A program made the translations under genes and the position numbers. DNA of 64,000 nucleotides from Mucilaginibacter sp. SMC90. GTDB taxonomy: Bacteria; Bacteroidota; Bacteroidia; Sphingobacteriales; Sphingobacteriaceae. The notes under the pieces are model-generated. The model searched no databases. It saw nothing but the letters and a program-made list of their open reading frames with translations, and had not been told where the DNA came from. The stretch is from assembly GCF_022811725.1 (NCBI RefSeq), contig NZ_CP094527.1:7068001-7132000 (forward strand), written 5' to 3'. Numbering within the stretch: position 1 is the stretch's first letter; every line of letters begins with the position of its first letter. Of the stretch, positions 25,060 to 33,495 are shown in pieces.

Positions 25060-26421
25060 TTAATTAGTTTTCTTTTCTAACTGCTCAATTTGGCTTGCAA
25101 AGTAACGGCTTTTTTCCGGGAATTTCAACATCAATTTTTTGTAAGTTGCAATAGCTTTATGATACAACATCTGGTCGATGTAAATCTGTGCCAGGGTTTC
25201 ACTTACCAGGTCGTTTCTATCTTCCGAACTTTTCTTTGCTTTATTCTCGTTATCAAGCTTATCCATTGATGGCGGCCTGATCTGGGGTTCTTCCTTAATA
25301 AACTTCTCAATGATGATATCTTCCTTTCTCTTTATCTCCGGAACATCGGGCTGAGGGGTTCTCTCCAGCTCCTCAAGAGATTGTGAATGGAAGATATTTT
25401 CATAATACTGATGCTGTAGTGCATCGGCAGTTTGATTATCGGAAACCACAGGCGCTTTTACCTGTGCAGCTGTTTCAATATTATAAGGCTGATAAGTTGA
25501 TGCATACTCTTTACGGGTTTTATCTAACCACCACATAAAGGTATATGGCATTTTTTCGTCGTGGTATTTTGATACCACTTCAGGCTGCTCAGAAACCCCA
25601 CTCTTTGAGGGTTGAGAAACTGGCTCCTGCTCTGCAACTTTGTCTTCGCTTCGTGTATCAGCTACCGAATTATCGAATAAAAAATAATCTGTTGAAGCAA
25701 TATTACCGATTATCCATTTTTCGGTTACATCGTCCTTTACGTCCTTAGCCTCATCAACAGCAACCGGAGTTGCCGTCACTTCCTGACCGGCGGCATCAGT
25801 ATTATCAACAGCGGCAGGCTCATTCGCATTAGCCTGACCTATGCTTATATTTTCAATCCCTACAATTTCATCGTACACCTCATCATCTATATCATGAGTG
25901 GTGTCAACTGTTTCCCTGTTAGGTTCTGCAACATCCGGGCTGGCACCAACAACTTCTGCCACAGGCTCTGCAACTTCAACTTCATGATGACCGGTACCTG
26001 TAAAATCAAAATTGTCCGGCTCTTGATCCGTGCTAAGGGCAGCCCCTTCCGGAACAGGCGGTGGTAAAGTATCCTGAAGCTCATCAACAGCAGTACCAAT
26101 ATTAAAATAATTTTCGGCAACCGGTGTGTTGGCTACAGGAGTAAGATCGCTCAGATCAACTATCTGCGAGGGATTTACCGGAACAAGAACATCCGGTTCA
26201 TGAATCAGTTTATGTAATAAAGCAGGTTGGTAATAAACCGCTGCACGCTGCACATCTTTTATAGTACCTGCATGAGCAAGCAGGGCACGTAAAATGCCAC
26301 TTTGCGGGTAGGCATCAACCAGTTGCTGCAGGTTATAGCCGTAAAAAGAACCTGTCTCGGCCGGATTGGCCAACAGTTCATCTAATATTTCGTATTGCCT
26401 GCTATTCAAATATTGATCCAC
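25060..26421 (-). CDS. Uncharacterised acidic protein with C-terminal TPR-like repeat
   Basis: I do not recognise a characterised family. The 453-residue protein has three parts. The N-terminal 100 residues (YLNSRQYEILDELLANPAET, YPQSGILRALLAHAG) look like short helical repeats. A long middle (about 130-330) is rich in Glu, Asp, Val, Ala and Thr and probably disordered. The C-terminus (SETLAQIYIDQMLYHKAIAT and the next 25 residues) is one TPR-like helix pair. There is no signal peptide. Its place between lptE and secG suggests a cytoplasmic role linked with envelope biogenesis or export, but this is inference only. It is 21 bases downstream of lptE and nine bases upstream of secG, so the three are co-transcribed. 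Confidence 0.7.
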   Translation of the reverse strand: MDQYLNSRQYEILDELLANPAETGSFYGYNLQQLVDAYPQSGILRALLAHAGTIKDVQRAAVYYQPALLHKLIHEPDVLVPVNPSQIVDLSDLTPVANTPVAENYFNIGTAVDELQDTLPPPVPEGAALSTDQEPDNFDFTGTGHHEVEVAEPVAEVVGASPDVAEPNRETVDTTHDIDDEVYDEIVGIENISIGQANANEPAAVDNTDAAGQEVTATPVAVDEAKDVKDDVTEKWIIGNIASTDYFLFDNSVADTRSEDKVAEQEPVSQPSKSGVSEQPEVVSKYHDEKMPYTFMWWLDKTRKEYASTYQPYNIETAAQVKAPVVSDNQTADALQHQYYENIFHSQSLEELERTPQPDVPEIKRKEDIIIEKFIKEEPQIRPPSMDKLDNENKAKKSSEDRNDLVSETLAQIYIDQMLYHKAIATYKKLMLKFPEKSRYFASQIEQLEKKTN

Positions 26422-26442
26422 GTGGTTGAAAATACAAATTGC

Positions 26443-26970
26443 CTACCAATTAGAAAAGGCTGCGTTAAAAATATCTTCTATTAACTGCTTATTAATTTGC
26501 TGTATCAGGTTCTGCTCCTGCGCAGAAATATCCCCCCGATAGTCGGCAAACTTAGTAAAACTTTGCTCAAAACTCAGCTTTTTCTCTGCCGGAGTTTTCG
26601 CGGCGTCAAATGAAAACTTAACCCTAACGGTGATAGTAAGCCTGTTAGCATCGGCAATGGGCGCAACATTATTTGCTGTAGCCTGTATAGAAGCAGGAGC
26701 GATAGAATAACCAGTAATGGCACCCGACATAGTTGCATCGGCTTCGCCGCGTACTAAACTGAGGCTGGTTTGTGTACGGATCCTGTCTTTTAACGCTTCG
26801 GTAAAAGTTTGGCTCAGGTTATTAACCACCAACGCAGCATTGTTTTCAAAAAACTGTACATTAATGGTTTTAAGACCGGGCGGGATTGATTGATTTTTGA
26901 GCGTGTAACATGATGGACATATAAGCACCAGCACTAACACCGAAACAAGTCCCAAAAGTTTTTTCATCAA
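26443..26970 (-). CDS. lptE: LptE-family outer-membrane lipoprotein (LPS assembly)
   Basis: LptE plugs the LptD barrel and helps place lipopolysaccharide in the outer leaflet of the outer membrane. The 175-residue protein has a lipoprotein signal with lipid-bearing Cys21 (VLICPSC). The body YTLKNQSIPPGLKTINVQFF, then LSQTFTEALKDRIRTQTSLS, and GEADATMSGAITGYSIAP fit the LptE fold of Bacteroidota (helix plus four-strand sheet), which is distant from the E. coli protein. It starts two bases after the sigma-54 regulator stop, so it is translationally linked with it. LptD is not in the window. Family call is good. Confidence 0.85.
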   Translation of the reverse strand: MMKKLLGLVSVLVLVLICPSCYTLKNQSIPPGLKTINVQFFENNAALVVNNLSQTFTEALKDRIRTQTSLSLVRGEADATMSGAITGYSIAPASIQATANNVAPIADANRLTITVRVKFSFDAAKTPAEKKLSFEQSFTKFADYRGDISAQEQNLIQQINKQLIEDIFNAAFSNW

Positions 26971-26972
26971 TA

Positions 26973-28232
26973 TTATAAGTTTAGCTCTTTTATCTTCCTG
27001 TATAAAGTACGTTCAGAAATTCCTAATTCGTTAGCGGCAAGCTTACGTTTGCCTTTATGCTTTTTCAAAGCCTTACGGATCAGGTCTGATTCCTTTTCAA
27101 TCAACGACAGTGATTCTTCCACTTCTTCGGCATCATGAGTTATATTAAAGCCGTCGATAGTGTTGTTATTATTACCGCTGTTATTTGTAACGGTATTAAC
27201 GGGTTGTTGCAAAGTAAATTGTGACTCGTTATTGCCATGCAGCTCAATATCCCGATAAAGCTGGTTTAAGGTTTGCGGATTGTTGGCATAATGCGGCGAA
27301 ACACCACCATGCTCAATAATATCAGCCACCAGCTTTTTCAGTTCCACCATATCCCGCTTCATGTCAAACAATACTTTGTACAGGATGTCCCGTTCGGAGA
27401 AATCCTCTTTAGGTTGATTATCCAGGCGCATGGGCAGGTTGCGTCCGCCGGTTTCATGCGGGATATAAGTAAGCAATGTTTGCGCCGTGATGATCCTGTC
27501 GCGCTCCAATACTGCCAATTGCTCGGCCATATTTTTCAACTGCCTTACGTTGCCGGGCCACGAATAGTTTGATAATACCTGTTGCGCCTCTTCATCAAGC
27601 TGAATTGGGGGCGTACGGTATTTATCAGTAAAATCGGCGGTAAACTTTCTAAACAGTAAAAACACGTCTTCCTTCCTGTCACGCAATGGCGGGATCTTCA
27701 AGGGCACCGTGTTTAAACGATAGTAAAGGTCCTCGCGAAATTTCCCATTCTTTACGGCCTCATACACATCAACATTGGTAGCCGCAATAACGCGCACATT
27801 TGTTTTTTCAACTTTTGATGAGCCTACTTTAATATATTGGCCCGATTCAAGCACCCGCAGCAAACGGGCCTGGGTGCCCAGCGGCATTTCGGCAATTTCA
27901 TCTAAAAATATGGTACCGCCATTTACGGTTTCAAAATACCCTTTACGTTCGCCAACGGCACCTGTGTAAGCACCTTTTTCGTGGCCAAAAAGTTCTGAAT
28001 CGATAGTACCCTCGGGTATTGCACCACAGTTAACCGCAATGAATGGGCCATGCTTACGCGGGCTCATCTGGTGTATGATGTGCGAAAAAACCTCCTTGCC
28101 ACTACCACTCTCGCCGGTAATTAATACCGAAATATCAGTAGGCGAAACCTGGTTTGCTATAGTTATAGCCCGGTTAAGCAATGGCGAATTGCCAATGATC
28201 CCAAAGCGTTGTTTTATTTCTTGTACTTCCAT
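26973..28232 (-). CDS. Sigma-54-dependent transcriptional regulator (AAA+ activator without receiver domain)
   Basis: The 419-residue protein is a bacterial enhancer-binding protein. It has the AAA+ domain almost from its start: Walker A GESGSGKE (residues 40-47), the sigma-54 contact loop GAYTGA (87-92, the family consensus being GAFTGA), Walker B GGTIFLDE (105-112), and the LYYRLNTVPLKIPPLRDRKED sensor region. A linker of about 100 residues rich in Asn follows, then a FIS-type helix-turn-helix at the C-terminus (RKLAANELGISERTLYRKIK). There is no N-terminal receiver or GAF domain, so control is not through phosphorylation of this protein. The ATG at 28230-28232 (MEVQEIKQRF) is preferred to one 17 codons upstream that covers repeat sequence. 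Operon partner of miaB and lptE. Confidence 0.93.
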   Translation of the reverse strand: MEVQEIKQRFGIIGNSPLLNRAITIANQVSPTDISVLITGESGSGKEVFSHIIHQMSPRKHGPFIAVNCGAIPEGTIDSELFGHEKGAYTGAVGERKGYFETVNGGTIFLDEIAEMPLGTQARLLRVLESGQYIKVGSSKVEKTNVRVIAATNVDVYEAVKNGKFREDLYYRLNTVPLKIPPLRDRKEDVFLLFRKFTADFTDKYRTPPIQLDEEAQQVLSNYSWPGNVRQLKNMAEQLAVLERDRIITAQTLLTYIPHETGGRNLPMRLDNQPKEDFSERDILYKVLFDMKRDMVELKKLVADIIEHGGVSPHYANNPQTLNQLYRDIELHGNNESQFTLQQPVNTVTNNSGNNNNTIDGFNITHDAEEVEESLSLIEKESDLIRKALKKHKGKRKLAANELGISERTLYRKIKELNL

Positions 28233-28239
28233 TGTTTTG

Positions 28240-28316
28240 TTAGTGAGTGGTTGATTGGGTTTATTAAGTGAATGGTTAATCACCTAACAACTACTCACTC
28301 AATCAACCTAATAAAC
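28240..28316. repeat. Imperfect inverted/word repeat between miaB and the sigma-54 regulator
   Basis: The short gap repeats related words: GAGTGGTTGATTGGG, then TATTAAGTGAATGGTTAA, followed by their near-complements ACTCACTCAATCAACC and AATAAACTCAATCAACC. The two halves can pair imperfectly. An alternative upstream start for the regulator would translate this repeat, which is a reason to reject it. Confidence 0.5.
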
Positions 28317-29741
28317 TCAATCAACCACTTTACCGATCAACGTTGCTGTTGTGCTGCGTTCGATAAGTACGTTTACATATTGACCTGGTTTGTAATTTTC
28401 TCCAACCGGGAAGATCACCATTGCGTTTTGATCGCTGCGGCCACAATAGTCTTTATCTGATTTTTTGGAAAAGCCTTCAATCAGCACACGCTCTACCCTG
28501 CCTATACGGGCCTGCATCCGGTAAAAAGAATACTCCTGCTGTTTGGCTACTATTTCGGTTAAGCGTTTTTGCTTTACTTCTTCCGGGATATCATCAGCGT
28601 AGCGTTTCGCTGCCAAAGTTCCCGGTCTTTCGCTATACTTAAACATGTAGGCAAAGTCATACTTTACATAATCCATCATGCTAACAGTATCCTTGTGTTC
28701 CTCGTCAGTTTCGCTGCAAAAACCGGTGATCACATCGGTTGATATAGCGCAATCAGGAATGATACGACGGATAGCATCTATCCTGTTGATGTACCAATCC
28801 CGGTCATAAGTGCGGTTCATCAGGTCAAGGATGCGGCTATTGCCCGATTGTACCGGCAGGTGGATATAATTACAGATGTTATCATATTTATTGATGGCAT
28901 AAAGCACATCATCAGTAATATCCTTTGGATGCGAGGTTGAAAACCTAACCCTCAAGTCAGGATTGATAAGCGCAACCAACTCCAGCAGGTTAGCGAAGTT
29001 GGTTGTAATAACATCCTCTCCGGTAGTTGAATATTTATATGAATCTACGTTCTGCCCTAATAAAGTAACTTCACGGTAGCCTCTGTCAAACAGATCGCGG
29101 CATTCGGCTACTATTGATAACGGATCGCGGCTGCGTTCGCGGCCACGGGTAAACGGAACCACGCAAAATGAGCACATGTTGTCGCATCCGCGCATAATGG
29201 ATACAAAGGCATTAATGCCATTGCTATTTAAGCGCACCGGGCTGATATCGGCATAAGTTTCCTCACGCGATAGCAATACGTTAACCGCTTTTTGCCCATC
29301 ATCAACCCGGTCTATCAGGTTTGGCAAATCACGGTATGCATCCGGGCCAACAACAACGTCAACTAATTTTTCTTCTTCCAGAAACTTTGATTTCAGACGT
29401 TCGGCCATGCAGCCTAACACGCCCACAACCAACCCCGGATTTTTTACTTTGGCAACAGTGAACTCCTTTAAACGGTTACGCACACGCTGCTCCGCATTTT
29501 CGCGGATAGAACAGGTATTGATGAAAATAACATCAGCAATGCTATAGTCGGTAGTGGTTTCAAAACCGCGTTCTGCTAAAATAGAAGCTACAATTTCACT
29601 GTCAGAGAAGTTCATGGCGCAGCCATAACTTTCAATATAAAGCTTGCGGCCATTATTTTTAGCTGTTTCGGCTTTTAACATTAACGCCTCGCCCTGCCTG
29701 CCCTCATCATGTGTTTTATCCGGAATAAGCAAATCCATCAT
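28317..29741 (-). CDS. miaB: tRNA-2-methylthio-N6-dimethylallyladenosine synthase
   Basis: MiaB is the radical-SAM enzyme that adds a methylthio group to i6A37 of tRNAs reading UNN codons. The 474-residue protein has the N-terminal UPF0004 domain, with cluster cysteines in ESYGCAMNF (Cys41), FINTCSIRE and VGVLGCMAE, then the radical-SAM motif RGCDNMCSFCVVPFTRGRER (CxxxCxxC), and a C-terminal TRAM domain (about 405-470). The NTCSIRENAEQRV pattern is typical of MiaB and not of RimO or MtaB. The start is one of two consecutive ATGs at 29736-29741. It is the first gene of the operon miaB - sigma-54 regulator - lptE - TPR-like - secG. Confidence 0.95.
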   Translation of the reverse strand: MMDLLIPDKTHDEGRQGEALMLKAETAKNNGRKLYIESYGCAMNFSDSEIVASILAERGFETTTDYSIADVIFINTCSIRENAEQRVRNRLKEFTVAKVKNPGLVVGVLGCMAERLKSKFLEEEKLVDVVVGPDAYRDLPNLIDRVDDGQKAVNVLLSREETYADISPVRLNSNGINAFVSIMRGCDNMCSFCVVPFTRGRERSRDPLSIVAECRDLFDRGYREVTLLGQNVDSYKYSTTGEDVITTNFANLLELVALINPDLRVRFSTSHPKDITDDVLYAINKYDNICNYIHLPVQSGNSRILDLMNRTYDRDWYINRIDAIRRIIPDCAISTDVITGFCSETDEEHKDTVSMMDYVKYDFAYMFKYSERPGTLAAKRYADDIPEEVKQKRLTEIVAKQQEYSFYRMQARIGRVERVLIEGFSKKSDKDYCGRSDQNAMVIFPVGENYKPGQYVNVLIERSTTATLIGKVVD

Positions 29742-29761
29742 TTATAATAAAAATTAGTTTG

Positions 29762-29769
29762 CAAAAATA
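29762..29769 (-). promoter_or_regulatory. Putative -7 promoter box of the miaB operon (TATTTTTG)
   Basis: Minus-strand TATTTTTG fits TAnnTTTG; transcription would start about 13-15 bases before the miaB ATG. No clear TTTG -33 box was found at the right distance, so this is tentative. Confidence 0.4.
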
Positions 29770-29832
29770 AACAAAATTTAAATACCTGAATGACATATTG
29801 TCAGTATTAAATAAAATCATGTTTTACTTTAC

Positions 29833-29864
29833 AAAAAACGGGTAATACGCTCGTATTACCCGTT
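29833..29864 (-). terminator. Intrinsic terminator of the repeat lipoprotein gene
   Basis: AACGGGTAATACG (29837-29849) and CGTATTACCCGTT (29852-29864) form a perfect 13-bp stem with a 2-base gap. On the minus strand a run of T follows. It lies 24 bases after the stop of the COG4315-like gene. Confidence 0.85.
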
Positions 29865-29888
29865 CATTAAACTCGGTTTTTATAACGC

Positions 29889-30746
29889 TTATTGCGTTAA
29901 AGCTACCGTATTAGTGTTATTGATTTGCCATATAGCCGCGCCCGGGGTAGGGAAGCTAACCCCCTTGGTACTCCCTTTAACACCATTATCCTGGCCAAAA
30001 TAATACAATGGATGCCCTTTGTATACCAGTTGTGTTTGCCCAAATACGGTGATCACATCAAAGTCGGCCTTATTTAAAATAGAAGGTACGTTTTGAACTG
30101 CGGTTACCGCATCAATTGGCCAGTTGGCATCATGAGCCGCCACACCTGTACTAAATTTGTTTGCCTTAAAGGTATCTTTGGTAAACATATACAGGGTATG
30201 TCCGTTAGCATCAGTTATATATTGCGAATTTTCGGCACCGGCAATACCTTTACTGGTGTATTGATTACCATCATGCCCTATTAGCTGTGCATATGAAACC
30301 ATTACACTGTAATCTGCCTTCGCTATAAACCATGATTTGCCAACACCATCGCCGGTAACATCAGTAGCGGCAACATCTTTTGAATAATAATACAAAGGCC
30401 AACCTTTATAGGTAGTTTGCTTGTTTCCATCGGCATTTGTGATAACGCCAAAATCGGAAGCTGTTAAGCCGGTGCCTACAGATGGGTTTTCTTTGTAAAA
30501 TGCCGGCCAAACTACGGCACACCCGCCGGTACAGGTTGAAACGTTAGCAGCATCATCCGAGAACAGGTAAAGCGCACGGCCATTATTGTCTGTAATGATA
30601 CTGCCAAAGGTTGCATTGGGAGTAAGCTGAACACCGGTAACAGCCGGAGGATTGGTTGGGTTGTTGTCGTGATTCTTTTTACACGATTGCGCCAATAAAG
30701 TTAAGGCAATTAAGCCTGTTAAGGCTAAGTACATTTTTGTTTTCAT
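29889..30746 (-). CDS. Lipoprotein with COG4315/lipoprotein_15-type secreted repeats
   Basis: The 285-residue protein has a lipoprotein signal (ALTLLAQSC, Cys22). The body holds four related units with the pattern FGxxI-T-D-x-x-G-x-x-LYxF or YKGxPLYYF: GSIITDNNGRALYLFSDDAA, FGVITNADGNKQTTYKGWPL, SQYITDANGHTLYMFTKDTF and FDVITVFGQTQLVYKGHPLY. They form two pairs, so the protein arose by duplication of a two-unit block. This matches the secreted repeat of unknown function called lipoprotein_15 (COG4315). The first unit has CTGGCAVVWP, as in many homologues; the third unit lost those cysteines. Function is unknown; some relatives are heme or redox associated, which is not shown here. It has its own terminator and a separate promoter region upstream, divergent from the AsmA-like gene. 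Confidence 0.85.
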   Translation of the reverse strand: MKTKMYLALTGLIALTLLAQSCKKNHDNNPTNPPAVTGVQLTPNATFGSIITDNNGRALYLFSDDAANVSTCTGGCAVVWPAFYKENPSVGTGLTASDFGVITNADGNKQTTYKGWPLYYYSKDVAATDVTGDGVGKSWFIAKADYSVMVSYAQLIGHDGNQYTSKGIAGAENSQYITDANGHTLYMFTKDTFKANKFSTGVAAHDANWPIDAVTAVQNVPSILNKADFDVITVFGQTQLVYKGHPLYYFGQDNGVKGSTKGVSFPTPGAAIWQINNTNTVALTQ

Positions 30747-30993
30747 CGGGAGTCCTAATTAGATTTTAATAATCGTTATGTATAGGTATAACGCCACTAA
30801 TTTCACGGGGGTTGCTTCTCAGTTAACCAAAAACACAATAACAGTTAAGCACCGGTATATAAACGTGTTCAATGAATGATGAATTAAGTATGAGTTTTAA
30901 GAAAAAAACGACCAGTGCCTGTATCAACTGTAACAAAAGTTGCTAACTTGCTGTTAAAGCATTAATACAAAGCAAAAAAACAACAACCGGTAA

Positions 30994-32796
30994 ATGGCGT
31001 TAAATTTTTTAAAGCACAAGTGGCAAAAAAGGACATTTAAGTTTGTGCTGATACCGGTGATAGTAATATTACTGCTCGCTGTAGTAGTAAACCAGTATTG
31101 GTCGCCTATATTGGCCGGCAAGGTAAAGGATGTGGTATTGAGCAGCAGCGACAGCCTTTATACAGCCGATTTTTCGGATGCTGAACTTCATATCCTGCAG
31201 GGCAAGATAGTGATTTACAACATTACGCTTAAGCCCGATACTGCAGTTTACAATCAAAAAAAGCGGTTACGCCTTGCCCCCAATACACTGGTTGAGCTTA
31301 AGGTAAAGCGGTTAGTGCTTAACCACGTACACCCCTTCAGTCTCTATTTTCAAAAAAAGTTAAACATTGGCCAGATCATCCTGAACGAGCCGCGGCTGAA
31401 TGTAAGCTACCAGTTAAACCATACTAAAGATACCGTTGTTAAAGATCACCGCACTGCATGGCAACGCATTTCTAAAAGCTTACGTTGTATTCAAATAGGC
31501 GAAATTTTATTGAATGATGTTAACCTGAAATATGAGGACTATTCTGGCAATAAGGTGGCCATTTCCAAACTTAAGGAACTTAATTTTAGTGCCACCGACT
31601 TACTGATTGATTCGGCCACGCAATACGATAAATCCCGTTTACTTTACTGCAAGGATATTATAACCGAACTAAATAACTATACCGGGGAAACACCAAGTGG
31701 TTTATATACCTATAAAATCAGGCATCTTAAACTTTCAACATTTACATCACAGCTAAATATTGAGGGGCTTGCTATGCAGCCGGCCAAATCAGACGTATTT
31801 TTTGGTAAAAGTCAAAAGGACCGCATTGGCCTGCTGGCCGATTCGGTGCAGCTCAATAACTTTGATTATTTAAACTACCATAAGTACCGCACCGTTTCCG
31901 CAACGAACCTAACGCTTGCAGGCGGCAAGATAACTGCTTTCACTAATCCGGGAAAAAAACCTGACTCGCTTACTGACAAGGTTAAAACGTTCCCTAATAT
32001 GATGATCAGGAAATTAAATCTTGACTTAAGGATAGATACCATAAAACTCAGGCATGTGGATGTGATCTATAATGAGTTCAATAAAAAATCGCAAAAAACA
32101 GGCACTGTTGCTTTTTATAACACCAGCGGGCGTATTTACAACATAACCAACAATCCATCGGCCATAGCCAAAAACAATATTACCACGGCAGATCTGACAA
32201 CCTATTTTATGAACCGCGGCCGGTTTGATGTTCAGCTAAAGTTCAATTTAAGTGATGAAGATGCCGCTTTCAGCTATAAAGGCACATTAGGCCCTATGGA
32301 GTTTAGCAGGTTAAACCCGGCTACCATGCCCTTGGCCATGGTAAAAATGACATCGGGCAATGTTAAAAAATTCAGCTTTGATATCCAGGCCAACAGCAAA
32401 GTATTTAAGGGTAAAGTAGATTTTTTGTATAACGATTTAAAGGTGGTATTGCTAAAACCCGACACTGCTAATGACCGCTTCAAAAGGAAATCGATCATGT
32501 CGATATTTGCCAATCTGTTTGTGATCAGGCGCAGCAACCCCGATGATAAGGGAAAACTTACTTCGGCAATGGTAATTTATAAACGCTCTAAAGATTCGCC
32601 GTTTTTTAAAACAATATGGAAAACCCTGCTTACCGGGATAAAGCCTTGCATCGGTCTCGACGAAAAGAGTCAGAAAGCCACAAAAGATCGCATTGACGAA
32701 CATCTTGAAAACAAAAAGGAACGGTTAAAAAGCAAGGCAGACCGCCAAAAGAGGAAAGCGGAGCGTAAAAAGTTAATGGATCAGGGAAAGTTTTGA
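30994..32796 (+). CDS. AsmA/DUF748-like membrane-anchored protein
   Basis: The 600-residue protein has an N-terminal membrane segment (residues 17-38, FVLIPVIVILLLAVVVNQYW) and a long periplasmic part. Features such as ADFSDAELHILQGKIVIYNI, then VKRLVLNHVHPFSLYFQKKL followed by NIGQIILNEPRLNVSYQL, and GTLGPMEFSRLNPATMPLAM resemble the repeating beta-strand layout of AsmA and DUF748 proteins, which act in moving lipids between membranes or in outer-membrane assembly. The last 50 residues are very rich in Lys and Arg (KKERLKSKADRQKRKAERKK), a highly charged helical tail. It is monocistronic and divergent from the repeat lipoprotein. The family call is by architecture and moderate in strength. 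Confidence 0.65.
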   Translation: MALNFLKHKWQKRTFKFVLIPVIVILLLAVVVNQYWSPILAGKVKDVVLSSSDSLYTADFSDAELHILQGKIVIYNITLKPDTAVYNQKKRLRLAPNTLVELKVKRLVLNHVHPFSLYFQKKLNIGQIILNEPRLNVSYQLNHTKDTVVKDHRTAWQRISKSLRCIQIGEILLNDVNLKYEDYSGNKVAISKLKELNFSATDLLIDSATQYDKSRLLYCKDIITELNNYTGETPSGLYTYKIRHLKLSTFTSQLNIEGLAMQPAKSDVFFGKSQKDRIGLLADSVQLNNFDYLNYHKYRTVSATNLTLAGGKITAFTNPGKKPDSLTDKVKTFPNMMIRKLNLDLRIDTIKLRHVDVIYNEFNKKSQKTGTVAFYNTSGRIYNITNNPSAIAKNNITTADLTTYFMNRGRFDVQLKFNLSDEDAAFSYKGTLGPMEFSRLNPATMPLAMVKMTSGNVKKFSFDIQANSKVFKGKVDFLYNDLKVVLLKPDTANDRFKRKSIMSIFANLFVIRRSNPDDKGKLTSAMVIYKRSKDSPFFKTIWKTLLTGIKPCIGLDEKSQKATKDRIDEHLENKKERLKSKADRQKRKAERKKLMDQGKF

Positions 32797-32824
32797 TTTG
32801 AAAATTTTCTGATTTGAAGATTAC
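32794..32824. repeat. Word repeat left of the toxin-antitoxin pair
   Basis: GATTTGAAAATTTTC is followed by TGATTTGAAGATTAC, so the word GATTTGAA occurs twice. The reverse-complement words (TTTTCAAATC, TTCAAAT, CTCAAATC) occur on the other side of the toxin-antitoxin genes at about 33455-33492. Confidence 0.5.
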
Positions 32825-32857
32825 TATCGCCGCTGTTGGCGTTGATTGGAAAGTCAG

Positions 32858-33148
32858 TTATAAAAACAACTGATCCCGTCGATTATCCCAAAAATATAAT
32901 AGATGAACAGATGTTTCGGTAACTCTGTAAAATAGCGAGGTTTGTTTACTGATAGCTGCTATTCTTACATTATTATCTATAGATGTGCCTTTATACATGA
33001 AAGGATGCTCTGCAATTAACGCTACAACATTTTCAGCTTTTTCCAGAAATTTATCGGCAGATTTTTTTCCGAAACGAATTTCAATAAAGTCATAAATTGC
33101 GATAAACGTTTCGTCTGAACTTTGTGTAGATAAAATCTTTAAGCTCAT
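32858..33148 (-). CDS. Type II toxin, RelE/ParE family
   Basis: The 96-residue protein has the ParE/RelE ribonuclease or gyrase-poison fold: IYDFIEIRFGKKSADKFLEK then AENVVALIAEHPFMYKGTSI, and the C-terminal strands NVRIAAISKQTSLFYRVTET and LLYFWDNRRDQLF. The RVTET and FWDNRRDP-like end is typical of ParE/YafQ-like toxins of Bacteroidota. The ATG overlaps the stop codon of the upstream antitoxin by four bases (ATGA), so both are made together and the antitoxin is made first. Whether it cleaves mRNA or blocks gyrase cannot be decided. There is no other mobile gene beside it. Confidence 0.85.
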   Translation of the reverse strand: MSLKILSTQSSDETFIAIYDFIEIRFGKKSADKFLEKAENVVALIAEHPFMYKGTSIDNNVRIAAISKQTSLFYRVTETSVHLLYFWDNRRDQLFL

Positions 33149-33351
33149 CTCCGGTTCAGTACATCTCTGAATCCGGTGTATGATGTTAATTTCCCCTCAT
33201 CGGCTTGCTTTAGAGATTCTTTAACCCCCTTAACCACATAATCCGGGTAAACTTCACTTTTTTGTTCAAAAGAGATTTTCATGGCTTTCATAACTGCTTT
33301 TAAAGCTACCATCTGCTCTTTATTCTCGGGGTAAACAATCAATGCATCCAT
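33145..33351 (-). CDS. Antitoxin (DUF2683-like) of the ParE/RelE toxin
   Basis: The 68-residue protein begins MDALIVYPENKEQMVALKAV. It is mainly helical, with MKAMKISFEQ and the C-terminal VKGVKESLKQADEGKLTSYT segment that would wrap the toxin. It resembles the small DUF2683-type antitoxins that pair with ParE-like toxins in Bacteroidota. The ATG at 33349-33351 is preferred over one 32 codons upstream, which reaches into the word-repeat region. The stop overlaps the toxin start by four bases. It probably binds its own promoter, as type II antitoxins do, although it lacks a clear DNA-binding domain that I can name. Confidence 0.8.
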   Translation of the reverse strand: MDALIVYPENKEQMVALKAVMKAMKISFEQKSEVYPDYVVKGVKESLKQADEGKLTSYTGFRDVLNRR

Positions 33352-33454
33352 ATAACAAATATACCCTATGCTTTTGTAAGCACCAAATATTGAGTTGTGG
33401 CCATTATTCACTTTCCGGGTAAAAGTTATCAGTGACAACAACGACACAGCATCT

Positions 33455-33492
33455 CATTTTCAAATCTTCAAATAAACACATTCTCAAATCGG
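33455..33492. repeat. Word repeat right of the toxin-antitoxin pair (inverted to left copy)
   Basis: The words CATTTTCAAATC, TTCAAATAAAC and TTCTCAAATC form an imperfect reverse complement of the left copy at 32794-32824. The sprA stop codon follows directly at 33496. Confidence 0.5.
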
Positions 33493-33495
33493 CCT

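Noticed and set aside
28233..28283. Upstream start for the sigma-54 regulator (17 extra codons)
   Set aside because: The extension translates a noncoding word repeat; the ATG at 28232 begins just before the conserved AAA+ domain.
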